A model generated the notes under the pieces. That model was not told the DNA's origin. It saw only the letters and a list, made by a program, of their open reading frames with translations, and made no database searches. From assembly GCA_964495085.1 (NCBI GenBank), contig CAZBUK010000014.1, positions 1 through 60,871 on the forward strand: a DNA stretch of 60,871 nt, given 5' to 3'. Of this stretch, positions 45,079-54,850 are shown piece after piece. The first letter of the stretch is position 1, and every line of letters starts with the position of its first letter. The position numbers and the translations under genes were made by a program. Source of the stretch: CAZBUK01 sp964495085. GTDB taxonomy: Bacteria > Bacteroidota > Ignavibacteria > T3Sed10-11.

Positions 45079-46095
45079 TTGGGAAAAAGTTACCGGGACG
45101 CAGGAGTCGACATCGGTGCAGCGGACACTTCAATTCAGAGCATCAGAACTCTTATCTCCTCTACCTTTTCAAAGAATGTATTATCCGATATCGGACTGTT
45201 CGGCGCTTTTTATCGGTTGGAAAAGAATGAATTTGAAGAACCGGTGTTGGTCTCGAGCGTCGATGGGGTAGGAACAAAATTAAAAGTTGCCTATATGACG
45301 GGCCGCCATAATAGCATCGGGAGCGACCTCGTCAATCATTGTGTCAACGATATTGCGGTTTGCGGCGCTTCGCCTCTCTTTTTTATGGATTATTTCGCTG
45401 CGGGCAGATTAAATCCGAAGGTGTTTACAGAAGTGGTGGAGGGATTCGTTGCCGCCTGCCGTGAAAACGGATGCGCATTAATAGGCGGTGAAACCGCAGA
45501 GATGCCCGGCATCTACAAAGATGAGGACTATGACCTGGCCGGAATGATTGTCGGCATCGTGGAGAGGGACGGAATCATCAACGGATCGTCGATTCAGGCG
45601 GGCGATATACTGATCGGGATTCCTTCAACGGGACTGCATACCAACGGATATTCTCTTGCGCGCTCGGTTTTATTCGATAAGTACGGAGTCGACGACTATA
45701 TCGATACACTCGGCTGTACAATTGGAGATGAGCTACTGAAAGTACATCGCTCTTACCTGAAACCGATCCGCGAACTTATCCGCACAAGCAAACCGGCAGG
45801 ATTCTCGCATATAACAGGAGGCGGGATTGTAGGCAATACCAGGCGGATTCTCCCCGACGGACTGGGACTCTACATTGACTGGGCTGCCTGGGATGAACCT
45901 CCGGTATTCGACCTGATCAGAAAGACCGGTCCCGTAGATGAGGAGGAGATGAGAAATGTGTTTAACCTTGGTATCGGACTGATCGCGGTTGTATCAAAGG
46001 ACGATGCAGACCGATCGATGCGGATACTCAGCGGCCTCGGAGAATCTCCCGTGATCGTGGGGGAAATCAGAAAGTCTTCAGAGGGTGGCAAATAA
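45079..46095 (+). CDS. purM: Phosphoribosylformylglycinamidine cyclo-ligase
   Basis: PurM (AIR synthetase) closes the imidazole ring in purine synthesis, using ATP. The 338-residue protein shows DGVGTKLKVAYMTGRHNSIGSDLVNHCVNDI, then GGETAEMPGIY and SLARSVLF. It starts at a TTG, since no ATG or GTG extends the conserved N terminus (GKSYRDAGVDI); a GGGG run lies about 8 nt upstream. No other purine gene is near. Confidence 0.95.
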   Translation: MGKSYRDAGVDIGAADTSIQSIRTLISSTFSKNVLSDIGLFGAFYRLEKNEFEEPVLVSSVDGVGTKLKVAYMTGRHNSIGSDLVNHCVNDIAVCGASPLFFMDYFAAGRLNPKVFTEVVEGFVAACRENGCALIGGETAEMPGIYKDEDYDLAGMIVGIVERDGIINGSSIQAGDILIGIPSTGLHTNGYSLARSVLFDKYGVDDYIDTLGCTIGDELLKVHRSYLKPIRELIRTSKPAGFSHITGGGIVGNTRRILPDGLGLYIDWAAWDEPPVFDLIRKTGPVDEEEMRNVFNLGIGLIAVVSKDDADRSMRILSGLGESPVIVGEIRKSSEGGK

Positions 46096-46199
46096 ACCGC
46101 CGGTCCGGAGGTCGCTCTCATATCAATCGCAACGTCCGGCGAAAATGTTATAAATTACTCGAACATAAAATCGATTTCGAACGGATAATTTAATCCTAT

Positions 46200-47945
46200 A
46201 TGAGTGGAATCGTAGAAAGTTTTGCAGGTAAGTCCCGCGAAGTGGATCCTTTTGCGGAATGGGTGCATGCACTTGCCTCGGCGAGATCCAGAGATGAGGT
46301 CGTTGGTGTCCTTTCCGGTGTGACCGGAATGTTTCCCTGTTCCCGGCTCTCAGCCGTTTCGCTGCTGAACAATAAGCATACCTTTTATAATATTCAGGTT
46401 TTACGTCCATCCGGCGTCGATCCGGAATTCAACAGTAGGCACTTCTCGATCGCGACAGGTATGCCCGGATGGGTGGTCCGGAACAGGTCTTCGGTCATTG
46501 TCGACGTCTCTTCCGCACCGGAATTTCATGAGGATCTCGAAGGGAAGCTCCGGGAAGCCGGCATCCGTTCACTCATGCTCGTCCCCTTGCAGGCAGGAGA
46601 AGACATTCTGGGAACGCTCATGTGGGGGAGTTCCGATGAGGGGACATTCACGCAGGAGGATCTCTCCTTTGCCAAGCTTGTGGGAATGCAGACCGCCGTT
46701 TCGTTTAAAAATCTGGATCTCTTTGAGAGTGTGGACAAAAAACTTACCCAGATCGAACTCGTGAACACCATTGCGGGAAGGATTAGTTCCACGCTCGACC
46801 TCCACGAACTTCTCTCCTCGGCCGCTGAGATCATCCAGAAGGCGTTTAACTTTTTCGACGTCACGATCTTCCTCGCCGATAACGGAAAAGAATATCTCAC
46901 GCTCGTCGCGCATTCCGGGAGTTACATAGACTTCCTTCCCCATGGATTCAGACAGAGGGTCGGAGACGGGATCATCGGATGGGCAGCGGAACATAATCAG
47001 ACCTTACTTGCGAACGATGTGAGTCAGGACGAGCGCTATATCTCGCATGCATATCACAACACGAATTCGGAGTTGGCCATCCCGCTTAGCTCGAACAACG
47101 AAGTTCTCGGGATCCTCAATATAGAAGAAACACTGATCAACGCCTTCGACAAGACGGATCTGATTGTTCTCGAGACACTTGCCGGGCAGCTCGGCAGCGC
47201 CATTAGGAATGCCAAGCTCTTTGACGAATTGAACCGCACGAATGACAAGCTCTCCCAGCTCGACCGGATGCGCTCGGAGTTCCTCGGCATCGTGTCGCAC
47301 GATTTCCGCTCTCCGCTTTCGAGCATCATTCTCGCCACCAAATCGCTCTTGCGGCGCGAGACCGTCAGATCCGATCCAAGGGTTGCTGAGTATCTGAAGA
47401 TCATATCCGACCAGGCGATGCGGCTCAATTACCTCGCGGAGGAGATACTCTCGATCACCAGATTGGAATCCGGACAACTGACCTATCATTTCAAGATCGT
47501 CAATATTCAGACGCTGGTCGATGAAGCTGTTTCGCTCGTTACATTTTCTCATAAGCACCGGCTCGAGTATTCGATAGATCCGGGGTTGGTTTACATAAAA
47601 GGAGACGAGCAGAAGATCAGGCAGGTCCTGCATAACATAGTCGCTAACGCCGTCAAATACTCGCCGCAGGGAGGGATCATCGAGCTGACGATCGCCGAAC
47701 ATCCGGAATCTATGATACTCGTATCGGTTCGGGATGAAGGCATCGGCATTCCGTCCGAAAAGCAGGAGGTGATTTTCAGGAAGTTCGGAAGAATAGAATC
47801 GGAAGATACGCGCGGCATCAAGGGATCGGGACTCGGGCTTTGGATCTCGCGCGAGATTATCCGCGCCCATGGAGGTGAGATATGGTTCGAGAGCGAACCG
47901 GGGAACGGGACAAGATTTTTCTTTACGCTGAAAAAAGCCCAATGA
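46200..47945 (+). CDS. GAF-GAF sensor histidine kinase
   Basis: A soluble, 581-residue kinase with two GAF domains (about 20-175 and 185-340) and a HisKA-HATPase core. The phosphorylated histidine is H367 in GIVSHDFRSPLSS. ATPase boxes: N (VLHNIVANAVKY), G1 (DEGIGIP), F (IFRKFGRI) and G2 (GSGLGLWIS). There is no membrane segment, so the signal is probably cytoplasmic and read by a GAF ligand pocket. No response regulator gene lies near. It is followed at 22 bp by the YkvA-like gene. Confidence 0.93.
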   Translation: MSGIVESFAGKSREVDPFAEWVHALASARSRDEVVGVLSGVTGMFPCSRLSAVSLLNNKHTFYNIQVLRPSGVDPEFNSRHFSIATGMPGWVVRNRSSVIVDVSSAPEFHEDLEGKLREAGIRSLMLVPLQAGEDILGTLMWGSSDEGTFTQEDLSFAKLVGMQTAVSFKNLDLFESVDKKLTQIELVNTIAGRISSTLDLHELLSSAAEIIQKAFNFFDVTIFLADNGKEYLTLVAHSGSYIDFLPHGFRQRVGDGIIGWAAEHNQTLLANDVSQDERYISHAYHNTNSELAIPLSSNNEVLGILNIEETLINAFDKTDLIVLETLAGQLGSAIRNAKLFDELNRTNDKLSQLDRMRSEFLGIVSHDFRSPLSSIILATKSLLRRETVRSDPRVAEYLKIISDQAMRLNYLAEEILSITRLESGQLTYHFKIVNIQTLVDEAVSLVTFSHKHRLEYSIDPGLVYIKGDEQKIRQVLHNIVANAVKYSPQGGIIELTIAEHPESMILVSVRDEGIGIPSEKQEVIFRKFGRIESEDTRGIKGSGLGLWISREIIRAHGGEIWFESEPGNGTRFFFTLKKAQ

Positions 47946-47967
47946 AGCTATATTTGCGGAGGTACAA

Positions 47968-48360
47968 ATGAAAAATTCAAAATTTAACGGGGGTGTCTAC
48001 GATGATCTCGACGTCCCCGAAACCAGGGAAGAGTACGATGAAAAAGAGGAATATGTGAAGGAGAACTTCGACCGCAAGCTCGCCTCGCTCGGACATGGGG
48101 TGAGGTTTGCCAAACATCTCGTTGCACTCTTCCGTTTTATGGGCGACGGGATTGTACCCTGGTACAGGAAGACACTCGTCGTTGCGGCACTGGTATATTT
48201 TTTAGTACCCTTCGATGCAATCCCAGATATGCTTCCTCTGGTGGGATATTTCGATGATTTCGGGGTGATCGCGGCGGTGCTTGCATACCTCGGAAAGGAA
48301 TTATCGCCGTATTACGTATCCACGGTGGGATTCGGGAGTTACGACGACGTATCAGGCTGA
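47968..48360 (+). CDS. YkvA-family (DUF1232) membrane protein
   Basis: A 130-residue protein with the DUF1232 core KTLVVAALVYFLVPFDAIPDMLPLVGYFDDFGVIAAVLAYLG, a small two-helix membrane domain with a hallmark PxDxIPD-like turn. An acidic leader (DLDVPETREEYDEKEEY) precedes it. Function is unknown. It follows the histidine kinase gene closely (AGGTAC region precedes ATG) and its 3' end overlaps by 22 nt the end of the convergent lipoprotein gene. Confidence 0.8.
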   Translation: MKNSKFNGGVYDDLDVPETREEYDEKEEYVKENFDRKLASLGHGVRFAKHLVALFRFMGDGIVPWYRKTLVVAALVYFLVPFDAIPDMLPLVGYFDDFGVIAAVLAYLGKELSPYYVSTVGFGSYDDVSG

Positions 48361-48665
48361 TCGCGGCGCAATGTCAGCTGCTCAATAACCTTATCGATAA
48401 ATATTTTCCATTGTTCCGGTTTTTCCCTGTACAACTCGAGAGAATCGATGAATCTCTCCCGAGTCTCTCCATACTCCTGAAGGAGGCTATCAAGCCGCGC
48501 CGGGTAAGTTTCAGTCTCCGGCTGTCCTGTTTCGGGTATGCTCAGATATAACAGATCGGCATACATAGAGACAAGTTTGCCTTCTTCGATAACAGGGCTC
48601 TGGTTCCTCGTGCAGCCGGTCAGCACCGCGATGAGAGCGGGAAGTACGAACATTATTCTGATCAT
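48339..48665 (-). CDS. Small lipoprotein, DUF4296-like
   Basis: A 108-residue protein with a lipoprotein signal (ALIAVLTGCTRN) and a helical body in which EEGKLVSMYADLLYLS and LDSLLQEYGETRERFIDSLELY resemble DUF4296 proteins of Bacteroidota. That resemblance is by pattern only. It lies convergent to the YkvA gene with a 22 nt overlap of 3' ends, and divergent from efp. Function is unknown. Confidence 0.6.
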   Translation of the reverse strand: MIRIMFVLPALIAVLTGCTRNQSPVIEEGKLVSMYADLLYLSIPETGQPETETYPARLDSLLQEYGETRERFIDSLELYREKPEQWKIFIDKVIEQLTLRRDQPDTSS

Positions 48666-48714
48666 AGAAAGTCCCGATTCTGAGGCTATTTTAGCGTTTT
48701 TTCCTTATTCCCCG

Positions 48715-48743
48715 TTGACTTTGAGGACGGATGACAGTATATT
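48715..48743 (+). promoter_or_regulatory. Promoter of the efp-acc-gcv operon
   Basis: TTGACT (48715-48720), a 17 bp spacer and TATATT (48738-48743) form a strong sigma-70 promoter. Start is expected near 48750, giving a leader of about 45 nt to efp at 48797. Confidence 0.75.
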
Positions 48744-48796
48744 AAAAAGTTTAATAAGAAACCAAAGATTGTCCTCCAGGAGTAGATCACAGAAAT

Positions 48797-49357
48797 ATGG
48801 CAACAGCGTTGGATTTTCGTGTCGGAATGATTATCAAGCTCGACGGGGATCTTTTTACGATCACCGATTATCAGCACCGGACTCCCGGCAATAAGAGGGG
48901 TTTTGTCCAGGCGAAGATGCGGAATATCAGGAGCGGCCGCACGATGGAGCATAAGTTCAGTTCCAGCGACCGGATTGAGATTGCCCGCATCGAACGGCGT
49001 CCTGCCCAGTATCTTTACCGAGACGCATCCTCATATAATTTTATGGACCAGGAGTCGCACGATCAGTTTCATATCGAAGAATCGGCTTTGGAGGGAGCAT
49101 CAAAGTTCCTGAAAGAGGGTGAAATTGTGGAGGTTGAGGTATACGAAGGAGAGATAGTAGGATGTCAGCTTCCCATTACGGTAGAGCTCAGGATTGCCGA
49201 GACCGTCCCGGGAGTAAAAGGGGATACGGCGTCCGGCGGTACAAAGCCCGCGACGGTGGAAACCGGCGCGGTAGTCAACGTCCCGCTCTTTATAGGTGAA
49301 GGCGATATCATTCGGGTCGATACACGCTCCGGCGAATACCTCGAGCGCGCTAAGTAA
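48797..49357 (+). CDS. efp: Elongation factor P
   Basis: EF-P relieves ribosome stalling at polyproline. The 186-residue protein has the three beta-barrel domains and the signature GRTMEHKFSSSDRIEIARIE. The loop at the peptidyl-transferase centre reads TPGNKRGFV. Where E. coli has the modified K34 (PGKGQAF) this protein has N32, followed by K33 and R34. It thus belongs to the group without a lysine at the usual tip position. It is the first gene of the operon, with accB 25 bp on. Confidence 0.95.
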   Translation: MATALDFRVGMIIKLDGDLFTITDYQHRTPGNKRGFVQAKMRNIRSGRTMEHKFSSSDRIEIARIERRPAQYLYRDASSYNFMDQESHDQFHIEESALEGASKFLKEGEIVEVEVYEGEIVGCQLPITVELRIAETVPGVKGDTASGGTKPATVETGAVVNVPLFIGEGDIIRVDTRSGEYLERAK

Positions 49358-49382
49358 AAATCCACCATAACTCAGATCGAGC

Positions 49383-49868
49383 ATGGATCTATCATACCTC
49401 AAGAAGGTTATTAAGATTCTCGAGCAAAGCAACGTCAGTGAGATGGAGATAGAGGAAGAGGGCATTAAACTGCGGCTGGTGAAGACTACCAATAATCGTG
49501 CAGGAGCTCACGAAGCCGGATACACTGCATTTCAATTCCCACCTCACCAATTCCAGGTTCAACCTGCGCAGCCGGAAGCTGCGACACCGGGTACGGACGA
49601 CAAAACGTCGAAGGAACCTGCCGTTAAATATCACGAGTTGCAATCGCCGATCGTCGGTACATTCTACCGGGCTCCCGCACCCGATGCCGAAGCCTACGTC
49701 GAGGTCGGACAGCATGTAGAACCCGGAACCGTACTCTGTATCATCGAGGCGATGAAACTGATGAACGAGATCGAGAGCGATGTAAAAGGAAAAATCGTCA
49801 AGATTCTGGTGGAGAACGGTCAGCCGGTCGAATACAATCAAACGCTGTTTCTCATTGAGCCGACTTAA
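49383..49868 (+). CDS. accB: Biotin carboxyl carrier protein of acetyl-CoA carboxylase
   Basis: AccB carries the biotin moved between biotin carboxylase and carboxyltransferase in fatty-acid synthesis. The 161-residue protein has the N-terminal helix (KKVIKILEQSNVSEMEIEEEG), a proline/alanine-rich linker (residues 45-80) and the C-terminal biotinyl domain with the biotin lysine K125 in IEAMKLMNE. The order efp, accB, accC is common. The next gene starts 12 bp later. Confidence 0.97.
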   Translation: MDLSYLKKVIKILEQSNVSEMEIEEEGIKLRLVKTTNNRAGAHEAGYTAFQFPPHQFQVQPAQPEAATPGTDDKTSKEPAVKYHELQSPIVGTFYRAPAPDAEAYVEVGQHVEPGTVLCIIEAMKLMNEIESDVKGKIVKILVENGQPVEYNQTLFLIEPT

Positions 49869-49880
49869 CGGGTTATTCAT

Positions 49881-51221
<1,341 letters not shown>

Positions 51222-51253
51222 TACAACAATACAGATAAACGAAGGAATAGAAT

Positions 51254-51637
51254 ATGCTCTTGCCCGAGAATGTCCATTATACGAACGACCATGAATGGGT
51301 CCGTGTGGAAAACGGTACGGCGATCATCGGCGTGACTGATTACGCGCAGGGAGAGCTCGGCGACGTCGTTTTTGTCGAGCTTCCGGAAATCGGCCGGAAA
51401 TTTTCCAAAACGGAAACCATCGGAACTATTGAAGCGGTTAAAACGGTTGCCGATTTATTTGCGCCGGTGAGCGGCGAGGTGATCGAGACGAATACCGAGC
51501 TCGGAGATAACCCGGATCTCGTCAACAGCGACCCTTACGGACGCGGTTGGATGGTGAAAATCAAATTCTCCGATACCGGCGAGTTGACCGGATTAATGAA
51601 TTCCGAAGAATATAAACAGCATATTGCCGCACATTGA
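51254..51637 (+). CDS. gcvH: Glycine cleavage system H protein
   Basis: GcvH carries the lipoyl arm that takes the aminomethyl group from P protein to T protein. The 127-residue protein has the lipoylation lysine K63 in IEAVKTVADLFAPVSGEV, the start YTNDHEWVRVENG and a GWMVKIK end. GAAGGAATAGA precedes the ATG. It lies 32 bp after accC and 118 bp before gcvPA. A glycine riboswitch is not seen. Confidence 0.97.
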   Translation: MLLPENVHYTNDHEWVRVENGTAIIGVTDYAQGELGDVVFVELPEIGRKFSKTETIGTIEAVKTVADLFAPVSGEVIETNTELGDNPDLVNSDPYGRGWMVKIKFSDTGELTGLMNSEEYKQHIAAH

Positions 51638-51755
51638 GTTATACCGGTCGATTTCTCGCACGGCCGCCTTCATTCGGATTCCTGTATCGCCGGTCCGGTA
51701 GACCGTTCGTATCCGAACCCCCGATCACTTCAATACGGTATCCTGGAGAAAATGA

Positions 51756-53102
51756 ATGACGTACTACCCTGCTACCGATGAAGATCGCAGAAAAATGCTC
51801 GAAGCTATCGGCGTTTCCGATTTCAGCGACCTCATCGCCAATATCCCTGAAGAACTACGTTCAAACCTGAAGTTCGATCTACCCGCCGGATTGTCGGAAT
51901 TTGAAGCCATCACCGAGCTGAAACGTCTCGCAGACGACATCAGCGGCGCCGGGAAAATATGCTTTATGGGAGGAGGGAGCTATGACCATTTCGTTCCTGC
52001 CGCCGTTGGCGCGATAACCGGACGGTCCGAATTCTATACCGCATACACCCCGTACCAGGCAGAAGTAAGCCAGGGAACACTTCAAGCAATCTACGAATAC
52101 CAGACAATGATATGTGGTCTTACGGGGATGGAGGTCTCGAATGCTTCGATGTACGACGGAGCAAGTTCGCTTGCCGAGGCGTGTCTCCTTGCCGCCGGCT
52201 ATACGGGTCGATCGGAAATAGTCGTCGCCGGAAAAGTTCATCCGGATTATATCAAGGTGGTTCAAACCTACTGTATCAATCAGGGAATTTCTGTTGTCCA
52301 GGTACCCCTACGTGACGGAGTGGTCGATCTCGATGCGCTGAAGACGATGGCGGGTGACCGCACAGCCGCGGTAGTTGTCCAACAGCCGAATTTTTACGGA
52401 TGCCTCGAAGAAGTCTCCCTGATCGGAGAAATTGCAAAACATTGGAAAGCCATATATATATCGGTCGTGAATCCGATTTCACTGGGTCTGCTAACGCCTC
52501 CGGGAGAATACGGGGCGGATATTGCGGTAGGCGAGGGACAACCACTCGGACTTGGACTGAATTTCGGCGGGCCGTACCTGGGAATCTTCGCCGTGAAGGA
52601 ATATCTGATACGAAAGATCCCGGGAAGATTGGCCGGCATCACGGTCGATCGGGAAGGGAAGCGCGGATTCGTGCTCACGCTCCAGACCAGAGAACAGCAG
52701 ATCAGACGCGAGAAGGCGACATCGAATATCTGTACGAATCAGGGCCTGATGATGCTTGCAGCGACGGTCTATATGGCGTTGCTTGGTAAACAGGGTATGC
52801 AGGAAATAGCACGGCTGTGTCTGCAGAAGAGCCATTATCTTGCGGAACAGTTAAAAACTATCGATGGAGTTGAGTTAACTTTCGATCAGCCCTTCTTCAA
52901 TGAATTTGTGGTATCGCTCCCCACGTCTGCAGATGAACTTCTCGATCACCTGGCGCAAAAAGATATCATTGCCGGCGTACCGCTTTCAAGATGGCACGAA
53001 TCAAAAAATAATCTGCTGATCGCGGTGACAGAGAAACGAACGATACAGGAAATGGATCTGTTCGTGAGAGAGCTGAGGGGATATCTCGGTAATATTTCCT
53101 GA
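51756..53102 (+). CDS. gcvPA: Glycine dehydrogenase (decarboxylating) subunit 1
   Basis: The N-terminal half of a split P protein, 448 residues. Typical segments are TDEDRRKMLEAIGV, FMGGGSYDHFVPAAV, YQAEVSQGTLQAIYEYQTMI and MEVSNASMYDGASSLAEA. GFVLTLQTREQQIRREKATSNICTN is the late hallmark. The PLP lysine belongs to subunit 2, whose gene is not downstream here. The ATG at 51756 has GGAG upstream. GcvT and gcvPB must lie elsewhere. Confidence 0.96.
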   Translation: MTYYPATDEDRRKMLEAIGVSDFSDLIANIPEELRSNLKFDLPAGLSEFEAITELKRLADDISGAGKICFMGGGSYDHFVPAAVGAITGRSEFYTAYTPYQAEVSQGTLQAIYEYQTMICGLTGMEVSNASMYDGASSLAEACLLAAGYTGRSEIVVAGKVHPDYIKVVQTYCINQGISVVQVPLRDGVVDLDALKTMAGDRTAAVVVQQPNFYGCLEEVSLIGEIAKHWKAIYISVVNPISLGLLTPPGEYGADIAVGEGQPLGLGLNFGGPYLGIFAVKEYLIRKIPGRLAGITVDREGKRGFVLTLQTREQQIRREKATSNICTNQGLMMLAATVYMALLGKQGMQEIARLCLQKSHYLAEQLKTIDGVELTFDQPFFNEFVVSLPTSADELLDHLAQKDIIAGVPLSRWHESKNNLLIAVTEKRTIQEMDLFVRELRGYLGNIS

Positions 53103-53313
53103 TTCTTAGAAATATTTAATGATTCTGCCAGTAAACTGGAATCATTCGAATTGATGTGTATTTTCCATCTTCCATTCTCCCACCAATTGTAGATTCTACA
53201 AACTCCACAGCTACGAGTGATAATTGTCACCACCTCCGGAACTAATTAAGATTAACTTGCGTATATTACGTTGAGTTAATTAACCGATCTCATAATAACT
53301 CAAGGGGGAGGGG

Positions 53314-54132
53314 ATGAATTATAAACGGGGGTCATTGCATCTAATCGCTGTTTTTGCATTATTTATCAGTTTTTCGAGCTGTATCAATCAATCCCGGAAC
53401 GTGAAGATTACCGATATCTCCCTGGATGAATTTATCATCCATGATGCAGCCGGTGAACAAATCCCGGCTTTCGAGGAGGTAATCAACGTAGAAATAGTTT
53501 CCCATGTTGTGGCACTCTCACCGATTGATCTCGGGTTCCCCCGGATCGAGCATGTCATCAATTCATATGAAAAAACTATAAAAAAGCATTCCAATCGATA
53601 TGGATTTGATTGGAGGCTTATTTTGGCTGTCATGAATCAGGAATCACGATTCAGAGTCCGTGCCGTGAGCCACCGCGGTGCATACGGTCTTATGCAAATC
53701 ATGCCGACAACAGGACGGGATCTGTCGAATGCATTGGGAATAGAAGGCGTCTCCAATCCGAAAGATAATATTGCAGGAGGCGTGTATTATCTCTGGCGGT
53801 TATATAATCTCTTTGAATCCGACGATAACTCGCTCTTTTCCGGATTGCACGACGACGACAGAATCCGCTTAACTCTTGCCGCATACAACGGAGGACCCTC
53901 GCGCGTCAGAGACGCGCAGAGACTGGCCATGTTCCTCCAACTGGATCCGCACAGCTGGGAGACAATACGCGATCTTTTGCCGATGCTCTCGCGTAGATAC
54001 GATTCGCTCCACCAGTACATTTGGGAAAGCGGCCGGCCGACCGGCGGTTACTTTATGGGTTGGCCTGAAACGATCAACTACGTCGAAAGCGTGATGGTCT
54101 ATTACGATCATTACAGGGATATTTTCGAATAG
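53314..54132 (+). CDS. Lytic transglycosylase, SLT domain lipoprotein
   Basis: A periplasmic peptidoglycan-cleaving enzyme of 272 residues. After a lipoprotein signal (LFISFSSC) and an N-terminal part of about 80 residues of unknown type, the SLT domain has the catalytic glutamate in LAVMNQESRFRVRAVS, then GAYGLMQIMPTTGRDL and TLAAYNGGPSRVRD. The lysozyme-like fold is complete. GGGGGAGGGG lies upstream of the ATG. An inverted repeat ATTAACT / AGTTAAT (53251-53257 and 53274-53280) brackets a TATATT in its promoter region. Confidence 0.9.
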   Translation: MNYKRGSLHLIAVFALFISFSSCINQSRNVKITDISLDEFIIHDAAGEQIPAFEEVINVEIVSHVVALSPIDLGFPRIEHVINSYEKTIKKHSNRYGFDWRLILAVMNQESRFRVRAVSHRGAYGLMQIMPTTGRDLSNALGIEGVSNPKDNIAGGVYYLWRLYNLFESDDNSLFSGLHDDDRIRLTLAAYNGGPSRVRDAQRLAMFLQLDPHSWETIRDLLPMLSRRYDSLHQYIWESGRPTGGYFMGWPETINYVESVMVYYDHYRDIFE

Positions 54133-54171
54133 CGGTTATTCTCATCCAGTCTGATCAATCTCTTTATCGAC

Positions 54172-54220
54172 AACCTCTGCGTCGCTAAGCATCGGGGAAA
54201 AGGGCGCAGAGGTTTTTTTA
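54172..54220 (+). terminator. Intrinsic terminator after the transglycosylase
   Basis: AACCTCTGCG (54172-54181) pairs with CGCAGAGGTT (54205-54214), followed by five further T residues. Confidence 0.85.
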
Positions 54221-54290
54221 TACCTATCTGGTAGTATCTCTAATAAATTTCGTTCAACACCCGGGATTCAAGCATCGAACCGGCGTAAGT

Positions 54291-54836
54291 TCAGGGAAGA
54301 AGTATTGCGCAGGATATGACCGTCGACCACAATCCGTTCTTGTCGCCCTCTGCGGACTGTGTGATGTTAAGCGTCCGTACGATCTTTCCGCTCATCTTAT
54401 AAATCTGTTCCCGTTCATCCCATCCGGTGTCGGGATCGAAATCGACTCCGAGCGTTGTGGCGAGCATCGTAGCGGCAAGATCCTCAGCGTATTCGCCTGC
54501 TTTTTCCGCGGTCTCTCCGTACGGGTGATGTTCGGACAAGTAACCGTACTGCGTCTCATCCGCGGGCAAGGCAACGCCGATGGAGGACGCTATCAGACGG
54601 TTTGGTTCATTGGTGGAGTTACGTGCCATGACACAGAATGTTATCGCCCCCGGTTGAAGAATTTTTAATCCCTCCTCCCGCGAGATGCGCTTACAGCCTG
54701 CCGGATAAATACTCGAGACGGAGACAAGATTGCACTTCTCGATGCCTGCATTCCGGAGAGAGAGCTCAAAGGACTGGAGGTAATCCCTGTGCCTGCCTAC
54801 TCCTTTGGTGAAGAAAATACGTGTCGGTACATACAA
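54291..54836 (-). CDS. pdaD: Pyruvoyl-dependent arginine decarboxylase
   Basis: The enzyme makes agmatine from arginine and self-cleaves to generate its pyruvoyl cofactor. The 181-residue precursor shows LVSVSSIYPAGCKRI, with the cleavage expected between S41 and S42, ARNSTNEPNRLIASSIGVALP and a glutamate region DLAATMLATTLG, as in the PvlArgDC family (M. jannaschii, Chlamydia). It is the first polyamine step. It lies 14 bp after tyrS on the same strand. Confidence 0.92.
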   Translation of the reverse strand: MYVPTRIFFTKGVGRHRDYLQSFELSLRNAGIEKCNLVSVSSIYPAGCKRISREEGLKILQPGAITFCVMARNSTNEPNRLIASSIGVALPADETQYGYLSEHHPYGETAEKAGEYAEDLAATMLATTLGVDFDPDTGWDEREQIYKMSGKIVRTLNITQSAEGDKNGLWSTVISCAILLP

Positions 54837-54850
54837 TTTAAGTGATCCTC

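Noticed and set aside
51638..51755. Glycine riboswitch before gcvPA
   Set aside because: The short gap lacks the conserved glycine aptamer core and tandem arrangement.
53118..53146. Hairpin AATGATTC ... GAATCATT after gcvPA, considered as a terminator
   Set aside because: There is a bulge in the stem and no T-run, so it is weak; transcription may end there but I could not support it.
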